Positions 8,722 through 17,259 of a stretch of 47,866 nucleotides of DNA are shown one piece after another. The first letter of the stretch is position 1; each line of letters begins with the position of its first letter. Below the pieces are notes generated by a model that saw nothing but the letters and a program-made list of their open reading frames with translations, was not told the origin of the DNA and made no database searches. A program made the translations under genes and the position numbers. Where the stretch lies: the NCBI GenBank assembly GCA_964431385.1, contig CAYSJM010000020.1, forward strand, positions 1 through 47,866, written 5' to 3'. The DNA comes from UTCHB3 sp964431385. Its GTDB lineage: Bacteria > Bacteroidota > Ignavibacteria > Ignavibacteriales > Ignavibacteriaceae.

Positions 8722-9607
8722 ACTTCGCTCTCCTGTGGGGTGATTTGATACATTCTGAACTGCATGAATAATCCCACACTTTTCTGCAATCTTCACAACA
8801 GACAAAAATTTTGTCACAAATCAGATTGTGGCAATTGATGTATTTGGAGGTTGATTTACCACAATGTTCGCAAACAGCTACATGTTTCAATTCCTCTTTT
8901 GAGTTCACTTCCACAACCCTTCGGTTGTCAAAAACAAACATGCCGCCTTCCCAGTAAGTATCGGGGTATTTATGAAGGTAACTTACAATTCCGCCGTCGA
9001 GTTGCCAGACATCATTAAAACCTTTTTCCACCATTACTGCAGATGCTTTTTCACATCTTATGCCACCGGTGCAATAGGTAATAACGGTTTTATCCTTCAG
9101 CTCTGTTATCTGATCAACATATTCAGGCCAGTCTCTGAAATTTTCGATATGGGGTGTGACAGCGTTTTTGAATCTGCCAATCTTGCTTTCATACCAGTTG
9201 CGGGTGTCGATAATTACAAATTCCTTTCCTTCCTCGTAGAATTTAAGGAGCTGTTCAGGAGAGAGTCTCTTACCGCCGAGGCTCAGGTCGATATCCCTTG
9301 CACCCGAATTGACGAGCTCTTTTCTCACTCTTACGAACATTTTTTCATGACAGAGTCCGGTGATGGGGTCTTCTTTGAACACCACTTCACCAATAAAAGG
9401 GAATGACTGAAGATATTGCTTAAAAATTTCAACCTTTTTCCTTTCACCTGAAATGGAGCCGTTAATTCCTTCAATGGCGAGATAGATTTTCCCCTTAATC
9501 TCTTCCTGGAGGCAGAAATTAAGGAGTACCGGCTGAAATTCTTCAGGGTCTTCAATTTTGGTGTATTTGTAAAATGTAATAACTACACAATTGTTGTTAT
9601 CTGACAG
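8711..9607 (-). CDS. trhO: tRNA uridine(34) hydroxylase, TrhO/YceA rhodanese family; probable CTG start
   Basis: TrhO makes 5-hydroxyuridine at the tRNA wobble position. The reading frame runs upstream of the first GTG (9385) as far as 9607 and encodes the full N-terminal domain, including VITFYKYTKIEDPEEF and IYLAIEGINGSISG, both typical of the family. No ATG/GTG/TTG exists in that stretch. A CTG at 9607 lies seven bases after AAGGA and would give a 298-residue protein starting MSDNNN. The rhodanese active loop is YCTGGIRC with C179 as catalytic Cys on this numbering. A Cys-rich tail (CEHCGKS, CCEDC) ends the protein. Starting at 9385 would delete the first domain, so I reject it. Confidence 0.88.
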   Translation of the reverse strand: MSDNNNCVVITFYKYTKIEDPEEFQPVLLNFCLQEEIKGKIYLAIEGINGSISGERKKVEIFKQYLQSFPFIGEVVFKEDPITGLCHEKMFVRVRKELVNSGARDIDLSLGGKRLSPEQLLKFYEEGKEFVIIDTRNWYESKIGRFKNAVTPHIENFRDWPEYVDQITELKDKTVITYCTGGIRCEKASAVMVEKGFNDVWQLDGGIVSYLHKYPDTYWEGGMFVFDNRRVVEVNSKEELKHVAVCEHCGKSTSKYINCHNLICDKIFVCCEDCRKVWDYSCSSECIKSPHRRAKYYD

Positions 9608-9621
9608 AGTGGATTCCTTTT

Positions 9622-9668
9622 AAAATAGAAAAGCAGTACATAATAATTTACAAACTACTGTGTACTGC
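9622..9668 (-). terminator. Terminator downstream of the THX gene
   Basis: On the minus strand GCAGTACA (9668-9661) pairs with TGTACTGC (9640-9633) across a 20-nt loop, followed by TTTTCTATTTT. It separates the THX gene from trhO. Confidence 0.6.
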
Positions 9669-9688
9669 CAAAACTCAAAAAAAACTGA

Positions 9689-9820
9689 CTATTTTGCTGA
9701 GGTTTCGCCTTGGGCAGTTTCTTTTTTTGCCCTGTTGATATTCTTCAGGGTAGGTCTGAATTTGCCGTTGGATCCTTTGAAGATCTTTCCTCTTTTAGTT
9801 CTTGGGTCGCCTTTGCCCAT
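9689..9820 (-). CDS. 30S ribosomal protein THX (bTHX)
   Basis: A 43-residue, strongly basic protein starting MGKGDPRTKRGKIFKGSNGK, which matches THX, a small protein that sits in the head of the 30S subunit in Thermus, Bacteroidota and relatives. AAAGGTG lies five bases before the ATG at 9820. The body has RTKRGK and GKFRP motifs of the family, plus a 15-residue tail (AKKETAQGETSAK) longer than the shortest members. It is too short for ordinary ORF cut-offs. It is a single-gene unit with its own hairpin terminator. Confidence 0.85.
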   Translation of the reverse strand: MGKGDPRTKRGKIFKGSNGKFRPTLKNINRAKKETAQGETSAK

Positions 9821-9910
9821 TATGCACCTTTTTAGTTGATAAACAGTCTGCAAAAATACACTTTAATCAGTTAATAATCAAGAGGTTAAGAGAGGAAAAA
9901 TTGAAGGGGT

Positions 9911-9960
9911 AATTACACAATAGAAATGACACTGTCTCGACTCGATAGAAATGACCCTCA
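9911..9960. mobile_element. Possible solo insertion-sequence end (IS21-like), in a 350-bp stretch without genes
   Basis: Between the THX gene (9820) and the lipoprotein at 10173 I see no gene. ATAGAAATGAC occurs twice, 24 bases apart, with GTCTCGACTCG between. Repeated AGAAATGAC blocks with such a spacer remind me of multiple terminal repeats of IS21-family elements. A further perfect inverted repeat, CCATTTCT/AGAAATGG, lies at about 9980-10002. No transposase, second end or target duplication is visible. The assignment rests on memory of family ends and is weak. Confidence 0.25.
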
Positions 9961-10172
9961 AATTAATAAAACCAGATCCATTTCTAATATTTTAAGAAAT
10001 GGTGAGGATGATGTTCTTTGCCTGTTTTTGGATTAGTCAACTTGGCATGAGGCACAGCTTAACAGGAACGGCGAAATAAAGTTATGGGCGGTTGAAATAA
10101 AGATAATTAATAAGCAACCTTTTAGGATATTTGGTGGTCAAAAGATCAGAACTTATTAACAAGGAAAATCAC

Positions 10173-11114
10173 ATGAAATCTTTAAGTAACACAATCAAAA
10201 AAACGATCTTTTTACTCCCGCTTTTGGCGGTATCTCTGATCTCATCGTCGTGTTCGACACACTACAGCGACTATGCCCACAAGGATGTTGTTGCCAAACT
10301 TCTGCTTGAAAAATCATTTCAGGTTACAGCGGGAGGAAAACTTGGTGTGGAAGTGGTGGCTGCGGATGTGGAAGTGACCACCTGGAACCAAAATGAAGTG
10401 AGCGTAAAAATTTACGGTGACGAGGATGCTCTCGAGAAAGTGGACATCGCAGTTGAACAGTCGGGGAACACAGTCTCTGTGAACATCGAGAAGAAAAGTT
10501 TCCTGAAGGGGCTGAGCAATCTTGATTTGAGAGTTGAAGTGAAAACTCCCGCAAACTTTAGTGCAGAGGTACAGACAAGCGGCGGATTTATCAAATTAAA
10601 AGACATAAACGGAAGCCTGGCTCTTAAAACCTCGGGCGGAAACATTGGAGTTGCCGGTTCATCGGGTTCACTTAATGCCAAAACCAGCGGCGGTGATGTA
10701 AAGCTTAACAAATTCAGAGGTTCAGCAAAACTTCACACATCTGGTGGAAATGTGCAGGTAAAGGATGTTGAAGGCTCAGTTGATGCCGGCACTTCCGGCG
10801 GTGATGTTGAAGTCGAAAGCAACTCAGGTGCCATAACGGCAAAAACCTCGGGCGGAAGCATTCGCCTCAAATATACAGGCGAGAATCAGGGAATTGAATG
10901 TTCAACTTCAGGTGGTGACATCGATGTCTTGGTTCCGGAGAACTTTAAGGCGGATGTGGTGCTGAAAACCTCGGGCGGTTCAGTCAGTTGCGAACTTCCG
11001 GCATCGAATGTGAAGACGGGCAACAGCAGTTTTACAGGGAGTGTAAATGGTGGAGGTGTACCTCTTGTTTGCAAAACCAGCGGTGGCTCAATTTCACTAA
11101 GTAAGCTTAAATAA
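10173..11114 (+). CDS. DUF4097-family beta-strand repeat lipoprotein
   Basis: The protein starts at the ATG at 10173 after AAGGAAA, with a lipoprotein signal peptide ending LISSSCS, so it is likely anchored to the outer or inner membrane facing the periplasm. The body has about nine TSGG motifs spaced roughly 18-35 residues (QTSGGFIKL, KTSGGNIGV, HTSGGNVQV and so on), typical of DUF4097 right-handed beta-helix or adhesin-like repeats. The molecular function of the family is not established. The GTG at 10131 would add fourteen residues before the signal peptide and is unlikely. It stands alone with its own terminator. Confidence 0.88.
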   Translation: MKSLSNTIKKTIFLLPLLAVSLISSSCSTHYSDYAHKDVVAKLLLEKSFQVTAGGKLGVEVVAADVEVTTWNQNEVSVKIYGDEDALEKVDIAVEQSGNTVSVNIEKKSFLKGLSNLDLRVEVKTPANFSAEVQTSGGFIKLKDINGSLALKTSGGNIGVAGSSGSLNAKTSGGDVKLNKFRGSAKLHTSGGNVQVKDVEGSVDAGTSGGDVEVESNSGAITAKTSGGSIRLKYTGENQGIECSTSGGDIDVLVPENFKADVVLKTSGGSVSCELPASNVKTGNSSFTGSVNGGGVPLVCKTSGGSISLSKLK

Positions 11115-11141
11115 AATTAAAAAAGAATGACCGGATTTAAG

Positions 11142-11176
11142 GCATGCGAGAGAAATCTTGCATGCTTTTTCCTTTT
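11142..11176 (+). terminator. Terminator of the DUF4097 gene
   Basis: GCATGCGAGA pairs with TCTTGCATGC (one G-T pair) around a GAAA tetraloop, then TTTTTCCTTTT. Confidence 0.8.
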
Positions 11177-11284
11177 AAACGGTAATTGAGCAAATCAGAT
11201 AAAGAACAACAATTCTATACTTTGTTATGATGCAAATTTGAATTAATTTGAACTTTGGTTTAAATAAATTCACGATACAAATAA

Positions 11285-13066
11285 ATGCAGCAAATAAGCG
11301 ACTTTCTAATTGACCTCGACGACCGTTTAAGGATAAAAAGTGTTGAAACAAAGGGGAGAGAAAGAAGACTTTCTGCATCAACACTTCACGGCAGGAGTTT
11401 CAGAGAAGTTTTCCACCCCGTTACCAGCACGGTTGCTTATGATATCGAATCGATAATAAAAAACGGTTTCGCCGGCACTTTTTTGTCGAGAGAGCTCCCC
11501 GGGAACGGGATGTTCATAAAAATTGTGCCAAAAGAGGAAGGATTCACAGCTTACGGTTTTTACCTCACCACATCGGAGAACGAACTTAGCGACCCTGTAC
11601 TTAAGGATTTACTCTCATCACATTCTGAAATCGACTTTTTCCTGTGGCAAGACAGCGATCCGATGAATCCAAATGCCCCAATCAGTTTCAACGATCAAGT
11701 GGAAAAGATTACAGGCTATACTGCTTCGGAGTTAAACAAATTACAGGGAAGGCTCTTCTCCATTGTCCACCGTGCCGATGTTACCAATGTGTTACGGATA
11801 CTGAATGAGGCTAAAAACAATCATGCTCAGCACAAAGTAAAACTTGAATACAGGTTTGTTGCCAAGAGCGGTGAAGTGATTTGGGTTTCGGAACAGAGGA
11901 ATATAACCCGAAACGGTAAAGGTGATCCTGAAAAAATAACAGGAATTGTAACCGATATAACAAAACTTAAGCTGAAACAATTTGATCTTGAGGAATCGGA
12001 GACGCACCTCAAGAGATTAAATGATTCAAAAGACAGATTCATTAATATCCTCTCTCACGATTTGAGAGGCCCCTATACGAGTATCCTGGGGTTTGCTGAA
12101 ATTCTGTTGAACGAACCCGATCTGCCCGAGCATGAAAAAATAGAATATCTTACTTATATCTACGAAGCCTCGGTAAGTCAGCTACAATTCATCAATTATC
12201 TTCTCGACTGGTCGCGACTCCGCACAGGGAAACTGAAACCTGAAAGCCAGAGAGTTCCGGCCCATGCCCTTATTCACAATTGTGTATCGAATCTCACCGG
12301 AAATGCAATAAGAAAAAATATTGAAATAGTCCTCGATGTGCCGATCGATTTATATGTACACGCTGACGAAAGGCTCGCGGGGCAGATTATATCAAATCTT
12401 TTGAATAATGCTATAAAATTTTCCTTCGAAAATAGCACGATTGAGATTACAGCGGGGCTCTTCAACACCCGGCAGGTTGAATTTATAGTAAAAGATCACG
12501 GAATGGGAATAACCGCTGATGACAAGGCAAAGCTTTTTAATCTCGACAAAATTGTGTCGAAAGAGGGTTTAAAAGGGGAAAAGGGGAGTGGTTTTGGCTT
12601 AACCCTCGTAAAAGAGATAGTGGAAAAACATGGCGGTGAAATCTGGTTTTACTCAGAAGAAGACAGCGGGAGTGAGTTCCACTTCACTCTGCCCGTACCG
12701 GCAAACACCATTATGATAGTTGATTCGGAACCCGAAGAAGAGAAAGCTTTAAGGGAGATGATTCATTCAGAATTTAAAGATTATGAACTTACAAGCGTAG
12801 ATAACGGGTATGAGGCGGTTGATCTCTTAAAAGAGAGTGCCCCAGCCCTTATTATTGCCGGAAAAAATATGCCTCTTATGTCGTGTGAACAATTTGTAGA
12901 GGCAGTAAATCCATCCGACAGCCACTTCAAAACACCTATTCTTCTGCTTGCAACCGATATCCATGCGGATTCAACAACCCAGATGGAGCGGGGAGTGAAG
13001 GCTGTTCTACAAAGACCAATAGACAAGACCGAACTCATCGAAGCAGTCAAATCAATAATCAATTAA
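11285..13066 (+). CDS. PAS hybrid histidine kinase with degenerate C-terminal receiver
   Basis: The 593-residue cytoplasmic sensor kinase has no membrane segment or signal peptide. A poorly conserved N-terminal sensor region (1-110) is followed by a PAS/PAC domain (about 111-230, ending ITGIVTDITKLK). The HisKA domain has H258 (ILSHDLRGP). The HATPase has an N-box at about 371-377 (NLLNNAI), a G1 box KDHGMGI and a G2 box GSGFGL. The C-terminal receiver (475-593) keeps acidic D480/E482, but the phospho-acceptor position before MP is Gly526 (AGKNMP) and the usual Lys of KP is Arg577, so it probably cannot be phosphorylated. The input signal and partner regulator are unknown. The TPR gene follows 29 bp later. 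Confidence 0.9.
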   Translation: MQQISDFLIDLDDRLRIKSVETKGRERRLSASTLHGRSFREVFHPVTSTVAYDIESIIKNGFAGTFLSRELPGNGMFIKIVPKEEGFTAYGFYLTTSENELSDPVLKDLLSSHSEIDFFLWQDSDPMNPNAPISFNDQVEKITGYTASELNKLQGRLFSIVHRADVTNVLRILNEAKNNHAQHKVKLEYRFVAKSGEVIWVSEQRNITRNGKGDPEKITGIVTDITKLKLKQFDLEESETHLKRLNDSKDRFINILSHDLRGPYTSILGFAEILLNEPDLPEHEKIEYLTYIYEASVSQLQFINYLLDWSRLRTGKLKPESQRVPAHALIHNCVSNLTGNAIRKNIEIVLDVPIDLYVHADERLAGQIISNLLNNAIKFSFENSTIEITAGLFNTRQVEFIVKDHGMGITADDKAKLFNLDKIVSKEGLKGEKGSGFGLTLVKEIVEKHGGEIWFYSEEDSGSEFHFTLPVPANTIMIVDSEPEEEKALREMIHSEFKDYELTSVDNGYEAVDLLKESAPALIIAGKNMPLMSCEQFVEAVNPSDSHFKTPILLLATDIHADSTTQMERGVKAVLQRPIDKTELIEAVKSIIN

Positions 13067-13095
13067 CAATCTCAAATTAACAGAGGCGATCAGGC

Positions 13096-13866
13096 ATGAA
13101 ACAGACCAAACTTTTTTTCTTTTTGATGGCAGCGTTCATCATTTTTAATGCAGGAAGTTTACACTCTCAAGACTGGAAAAAATTAGTTGAAGAGGGTGAT
13201 AAACTTGCAACCAAGCAGTTTAAGAATAATGATGCACTTAAAAAGTTTAAAGAAGCCGATAAACTTTCACCGAACAACTGGGAAATCTATTGGAGGTTAA
13301 GCAGATCTTATGTGGATATCGGTGAACATTCCGGCGGCAATGCACAGCTGTCAAACTATGAAACTGCTGAAAGTTATGCTACTAAGGCGATAAAACTTGC
13401 TCCGGACAAATCGATCAACTATCTCAGACGCGCAATTGCCAATGGTAGAATCGCTCTTTTTAAGAATGTTTTTAGTGCCGCAAGTATCGTAAACAGTGTT
13501 AAGGCTGATGTTGAAAAAGCCTTACAATTGGGTAATGGCGGTTCCGAAGTGCAGGCAACTGCAAATTATGTTTTGGGCAGAACTCATAACAAATTATGTG
13601 AAAAAGCATACATCTTTAGAGCACCTCTCGGTTTGGGTTGGGGCGACATTGATGAAGCGATCAAATATCTGAACAAAGCCATTAAACTTCGTCCAAATTT
13701 CAGAATGTTTCATCTCGAAATTGCAAAAGCCTACATTGAGAACGATCAGTATGATAAAGCCCGCACACACCTGAACAAGGTAGCAGGGATTCCCTTCCTC
13801 GATGAAGATGATTCAGCTGTTGCAAACGAGGCAAAAGCCCTTCTGAATGAGATCAAAGGAAAATAA
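13096..13866 (+). CDS. Exported TPR-repeat protein
   Basis: A 256-residue protein with a signal peptide (hydrophobic FFFLMAAFIIF, cleavage near SLHSQ). Tetratricopeptide-like repeats follow, for example AESYATKAIKLAPDKSINYLRRA, which can be read as YATKAIKLAPD at about residue 95, and AIKYLNKAIKLRPN near 195. They suggest a periplasmic protein-binding scaffold. A central segment (IFRAPLGLGWGDIDEAIKYL is its end) is typical of TPR proteins related to RMD1/regulator of microtubule dynamics homologues. It lies just downstream of the hybrid kinase, AGAGGCGATC before its ATG, and may be co-transcribed. The partner is unknown. Confidence 0.82.
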   Translation: MKQTKLFFFLMAAFIIFNAGSLHSQDWKKLVEEGDKLATKQFKNNDALKKFKEADKLSPNNWEIYWRLSRSYVDIGEHSGGNAQLSNYETAESYATKAIKLAPDKSINYLRRAIANGRIALFKNVFSAASIVNSVKADVEKALQLGNGGSEVQATANYVLGRTHNKLCEKAYIFRAPLGLGWGDIDEAIKYLNKAIKLRPNFRMFHLEIAKAYIENDQYDKARTHLNKVAGIPFLDEDDSAVANEAKALLNEIKGK

Positions 13867-13904
13867 TTTTCAGGTATGAAGTTTTACGGGAGAACAAAAC
13901 TTTA

Positions 13905-14657
13905 ATGTCGTATGATATAGTTATTCCTAAGGAGTTGATAAACAGACTGGCTGATTCGCGGAAGGTGGTTTTTTTTACGGGTTCAGGCGTTAGTGCAGAG
14001 AGTGGCATCCCTACTTTTCGGGGCGATGATGGCTTGTGGAAAAAATTCAGTGCCCAGGAATTGGCGAATTTCGACTCTTTTATGAAGAATCCGGAGTTGG
14101 TGTGGGAGTGGTACCAGTACAGGCGTCGAATTATTAATGATGCCCAACCCAATTCCGGACATCGTGCAATCAAAGACTTCGAAAAGTACTTTGATGTTAC
14201 TATTGTCACTCAGAATGTAGATAACCTCCACCAGCGGGCGGGTAGTTCCTGCGTATATGAATTGCACGGGAACATCACGCGCAATAAATGTACGCTTTGC
14301 GGGAAGAGGTATGATCATGAAATCGATCTGAACGACAACAAACCACCCAGATGCGATTGTGGTGCTCTTATTAGACCCGATGTGGTTTGGTTCGGTGAGA
14401 ACCTTCCGGGTGGTATCTATGAGATGGCAGAGGAGGATTGTGAGTCGTGCGATGTAATGATTGTGGTTGGTACCTCGGGAGTTGTTTATCCTGCCGCACT
14501 TCTCCCCTCTGCAGCCTTGTCATCGGGTGCGATGGTGGTCGATATCAATATTGACGACACAGGGCATCATCAGGGCAGGAGGCTTTTTATTCATGGCAGA
14601 TCGGGCGATGTGCTTCCTGCAATATTCGACGAAGTGAAAAGACTGAAAGAATATTGA
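13905..14657 (+). CDS. cobB: NAD-dependent protein deacylase, sirtuin (CobB/SIRT5-like)
   Basis: The 250-residue sirtuin removes acyl groups from protein lysines using NAD. The NAD-binding motifs are FTGSGVSAESGIPTFRG (25-40) and TQNVDNLHQRAG (102-112). Catalytic H121 lies in ELHGN. Zinc cysteines are C129, C132, C150 and C152. WYQYRRR (69-75) contains the Tyr-x-x-Arg pair that binds succinyl/malonyl groups in CobB and SIRT5, so desuccinylase activity is likely. The end overlaps the TTG start of radA by four bases (TTGA), suggesting coupled translation. Confidence 0.92.
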   Translation: MSYDIVIPKELINRLADSRKVVFFTGSGVSAESGIPTFRGDDGLWKKFSAQELANFDSFMKNPELVWEWYQYRRRIINDAQPNSGHRAIKDFEKYFDVTIVTQNVDNLHQRAGSSCVYELHGNITRNKCTLCGKRYDHEIDLNDNKPPRCDCGALIRPDVVWFGENLPGGIYEMAEEDCESCDVMIVVGTSGVVYPAALLPSAALSSGAMVVDINIDDTGHHQGRRLFIHGRSGDVLPAIFDEVKRLKEY

Positions 14658-15994
14658 AAAAGGATAAAACAAAATTTGTCTGCACTTCATGTGGATATGA
14701 GAGCATAAGGTGGCTCGGCAAATGCCCCGAATGTGAATCGTGGAACAGTTTCAGCGAAGAACTTGTGGTGAAAGAAGAGCCAAAAGGGAAAAGGGTCTTC
14801 GCCGGTTCTTTAAATATCAGTAAACTCGACAAGATTGAGTCCTCATCAATTGCCCGTTTTTCATCGGGTATCGGTGAACTCGACAGGACTCTCGGAGGTG
14901 GATTTGTCCCCGGTTCGGTGATTCTTCTCGGCGGTGAACCGGGGATTGGAAAGTCAACCATCCTGCTTCAATCGCTTGCACTTTTGCCACGACCCTCTTT
15001 ATATGTTACCGGTGAAGAATCCCTCCAACAAATAAAAATGAGGGCTGAAAGGCTTGGAATCAGCTCAGATTTGATTACGATTCTTGCTGAAACAGATGTA
15101 CATAAAATTTTATCCGCTATAAACGACACTTCCCCCGGTCTTTTTGTTATTGATTCCATTCAAACTGTACACAATCCCGAATTGATGAGCTCCCCCGGAA
15201 CAGTTTCGCAGATAAGAGAATCGGCGTATGCACTGATGGAAAATGCAAAAACCACGGGCAGAACTGCAGTGATTATCGGACATGTAACCAAAGAAGGTTC
15301 ACTTGCCGGACCCAAAATTCTCGAACACATGGTCGATACCGTTCTGCAATTTGAAGGTGACAGCAACAACCTTTTTAGGATTATCAGAGCGATCAAAAAC
15401 AGGTTTGGCAGCTCAAATGAAATCGGTGTTTTTGAAATGCACGGAAGTGGTTTGCAAGAGGTGTTGAATCCTTCGGGCGTTTTCTTGAACGAGGATAAAA
15501 CGGTAAATTCCGGAAGTTGCATAACTGCCGTTTTTGAAGGTACAAGGGCAATTTTAACGGAAGTGCAGGCACTTGTTGTTCCCTCCTACTTTGGAAATCC
15601 TTCACGAATCACCAGCGGATTCGACCAGAGGAAGCTTTCCATCCTCCTTGCTGTACTCGAAAAGAGAGCAAAAATAAACCTTTCCAACAAGAATGTTTTC
15701 ATAAATGTTTCGGGTGGAATGCGAATAGATGAGCCCGCTTCCGATCTTCCGATTTGCTTGAGCGTAATCTCATCAGCTCAAGAGAAGACACTTCCCGCAG
15801 GGCTTATAGTAATCGGTGAAGTTGGTCTTGGCGGTGAAATAAGAGGTGTCTCACAGATCGTCGCTCGCCTTAAAGAAGCTGAAAAACTCGGCTTTACCTC
15901 CGCAATCATCCCAAAAGCCAACCTCCCCGAAACCAAAGGGAAAACAGGGATGAAGATAAGGGCGGTTACTACGATAGAGGAGGCTGTGGGTTAG
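14654..15994 (+). CDS. radA: DNA repair protein RadA (Sms)
   Basis: RadA is a RecA-like ATPase that helps branch migration in recombinational repair. The 446-residue protein has a C4 zinc finger (C10, C13, C24, C27), Walker A GGEPGIGKS (93-101), the RadA-specific KNRFGSSNE motif and a C-terminal Lon-like domain (GLGGEIRGV). The start is the TTG at 14654, sharing bases with the sirtuin stop; it gives the conserved KTKFVCTSCGYES beginning, and no ATG fits. Its stop overlaps the converging ATPase gene's stop by four bases (TTAG). Confidence 0.95.
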   Translation: MKKDKTKFVCTSCGYESIRWLGKCPECESWNSFSEELVVKEEPKGKRVFAGSLNISKLDKIESSSIARFSSGIGELDRTLGGGFVPGSVILLGGEPGIGKSTILLQSLALLPRPSLYVTGEESLQQIKMRAERLGISSDLITILAETDVHKILSAINDTSPGLFVIDSIQTVHNPELMSSPGTVSQIRESAYALMENAKTTGRTAVIIGHVTKEGSLAGPKILEHMVDTVLQFEGDSNNLFRIIRAIKNRFGSSNEIGVFEMHGSGLQEVLNPSGVFLNEDKTVNSGSCITAVFEGTRAILTEVQALVVPSYFGNPSRITSGFDQRKLSILLAVLEKRAKINLSNKNVFINVSGGMRIDEPASDLPICLSVISSAQEKTLPAGLIVIGEVGLGGEIRGVSQIVARLKEAEKLGFTSAIIPKANLPETKGKTGMKIRAVTTIEEAVG

Positions 15995-17148
15995 AGGAGC
16001 CGGTTTGTGTTTCTCCACGGCAGAACTGTTGTACCAAGCCTTTGTTGCACTTCATTTCCTCCATAGACCAGATATTTTTGATCGTTGGGATTCGGAACCA
16101 ATTCAGAATAATATATCAGGTTTGTGAAGAAGTCTTTATTGATAGTCTGTCCGGCTTTAATTTCTATCATCGTTTTTGAAGTGCCGTTATCCAAAAGGCA
16201 ATCAATCTCCCTCCCCGATTTGTCCCTTAAGAAAAACAGATTGTTAGACAGTCCGCTGTTAAATCGTTTTTTCAAAATATCGGCAATTATCATATTCTCA
16301 AAGAGAGAACCGGCCTGGAAATAAGTTCTCAGATGCTCAACCTTGCGAATCTCAAGTAGTGATACAGCCAAACCGGTATCGTAAAAAAATATTTTTGGTT
16401 GCTTCACCAATCGTGTATTTATATTCGAAAACCACGGTTGCAAAGAAAACACAACAAAACTTGTTTCGAGAAGTGATATCCAACTTTTTGCTGTATTTAC
16501 ACTTATTCCTGTTTCGGTGGCAATGGAACTGAGGTTGAGGAGTTGTCCAATTCTGCCTGCGAGCAATTTCAGGAAGATGATGAATGTTCCAAGATCGCCG
16601 ATATTTTTAATCAGTCTGACATCTCTTTCAACATAGGTGCTGATATAGTTTGGATACCAGTCGTTGGGGTCTATACCTCTGTCATGCAGCGGCGGGTAGA
16701 ACCCGTTGAATATCATATCGAATCTGTCAGCATCCCCGTATTTGCCCGTGGAGAAAAGTTCATCCATGGTAAACGGCAAAAGATTGAGAATTGCAACCCT
16801 GCCGGCGAGGGTTTGAGATATCTTCTCATTTATTAAGAGATTTTGTGACCCTGTGATTACAAATTGTCCGGGACTCCCTTCCTTGTCAACAATACTTTGG
16901 ATATATGACAGCAGAAGAGGGGCTCTTTGAATCTCGTCAATAATCATTCCGGGGTGCTGAAGAAACGATCTGGGGTCTTCTTCTGCGAACAATCTGGTAT
17001 CAGGCTCTTCCAGGTTCACATACCGGTAATCGTTGAAAAGGGCTTTGGCAAGTGTAGTCTTACCTGACTGCCTTGGACCGAGAATCGCCACAACGGGAAA
17101 TTTCCCGCTCAAGGCGACAAGTTTTTGCTCAATTTCTCTTTTTATCAT
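15991..17148 (-). CDS. AAA ATPase with C-terminal DUF4143 domain
   Basis: A 385-residue member of the AAA_14/DUF4143 family. Walker A is GPRQSGKT (24-31), Walker B is MIIDEIQ (68-74), and sensor FVITGSQN follows. The C-terminal DUF4143 half contains KSWISLLETSFVVFSLQPW and ends in a nuclease-like segment SGREIDCLLDNG...MIEIKAGQ, the latter like a PD-(D/E)XK core. Genes of this family are common in accessory DNA, and their biological role is not known. The ATG at 17148 (MIKREIEQK) fits the family; the track extension to 17181 adds eleven residues. A repeat cluster lies just upstream of its start. Confidence 0.9.
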   Translation of the reverse strand: MIKREIEQKLVALSGKFPVVAILGPRQSGKTTLAKALFNDYRYVNLEEPDTRLFAEEDPRSFLQHPGMIIDEIQRAPLLLSYIQSIVDKEGSPGQFVITGSQNLLINEKISQTLAGRVAILNLLPFTMDELFSTGKYGDADRFDMIFNGFYPPLHDRGIDPNDWYPNYISTYVERDVRLIKNIGDLGTFIIFLKLLAGRIGQLLNLSSIATETGISVNTAKSWISLLETSFVVFSLQPWFSNINTRLVKQPKIFFYDTGLAVSLLEIRKVEHLRTYFQAGSLFENMIIADILKKRFNSGLSNNLFFLRDKSGREIDCLLDNGTSKTMIEIKAGQTINKDFFTNLIYYSELVPNPNDQKYLVYGGNEVQQRLGTTVLPWRNTNRLL

Positions 17149-17259
17149 ACTCAAAGATACAAAACTTGGACAAATTTGCAATTGGATTGCAAAATTGTCC
17201 GGATATTTTGAATTTGGGTGGTACCATCTACCGGTTTGCCAGCTTTATCATCGAGGTAA

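Noticed and set aside
8711..9385. Short form of trhO beginning at the GTG at 9385
   Set aside because: It would drop the conserved first domain, which is coded in frame upstream.
9331..9555. 74-residue minus-strand ORF upstream of trhO
   Set aside because: It is out of frame with the conserved trhO N-terminal coding sequence and shows no family features.
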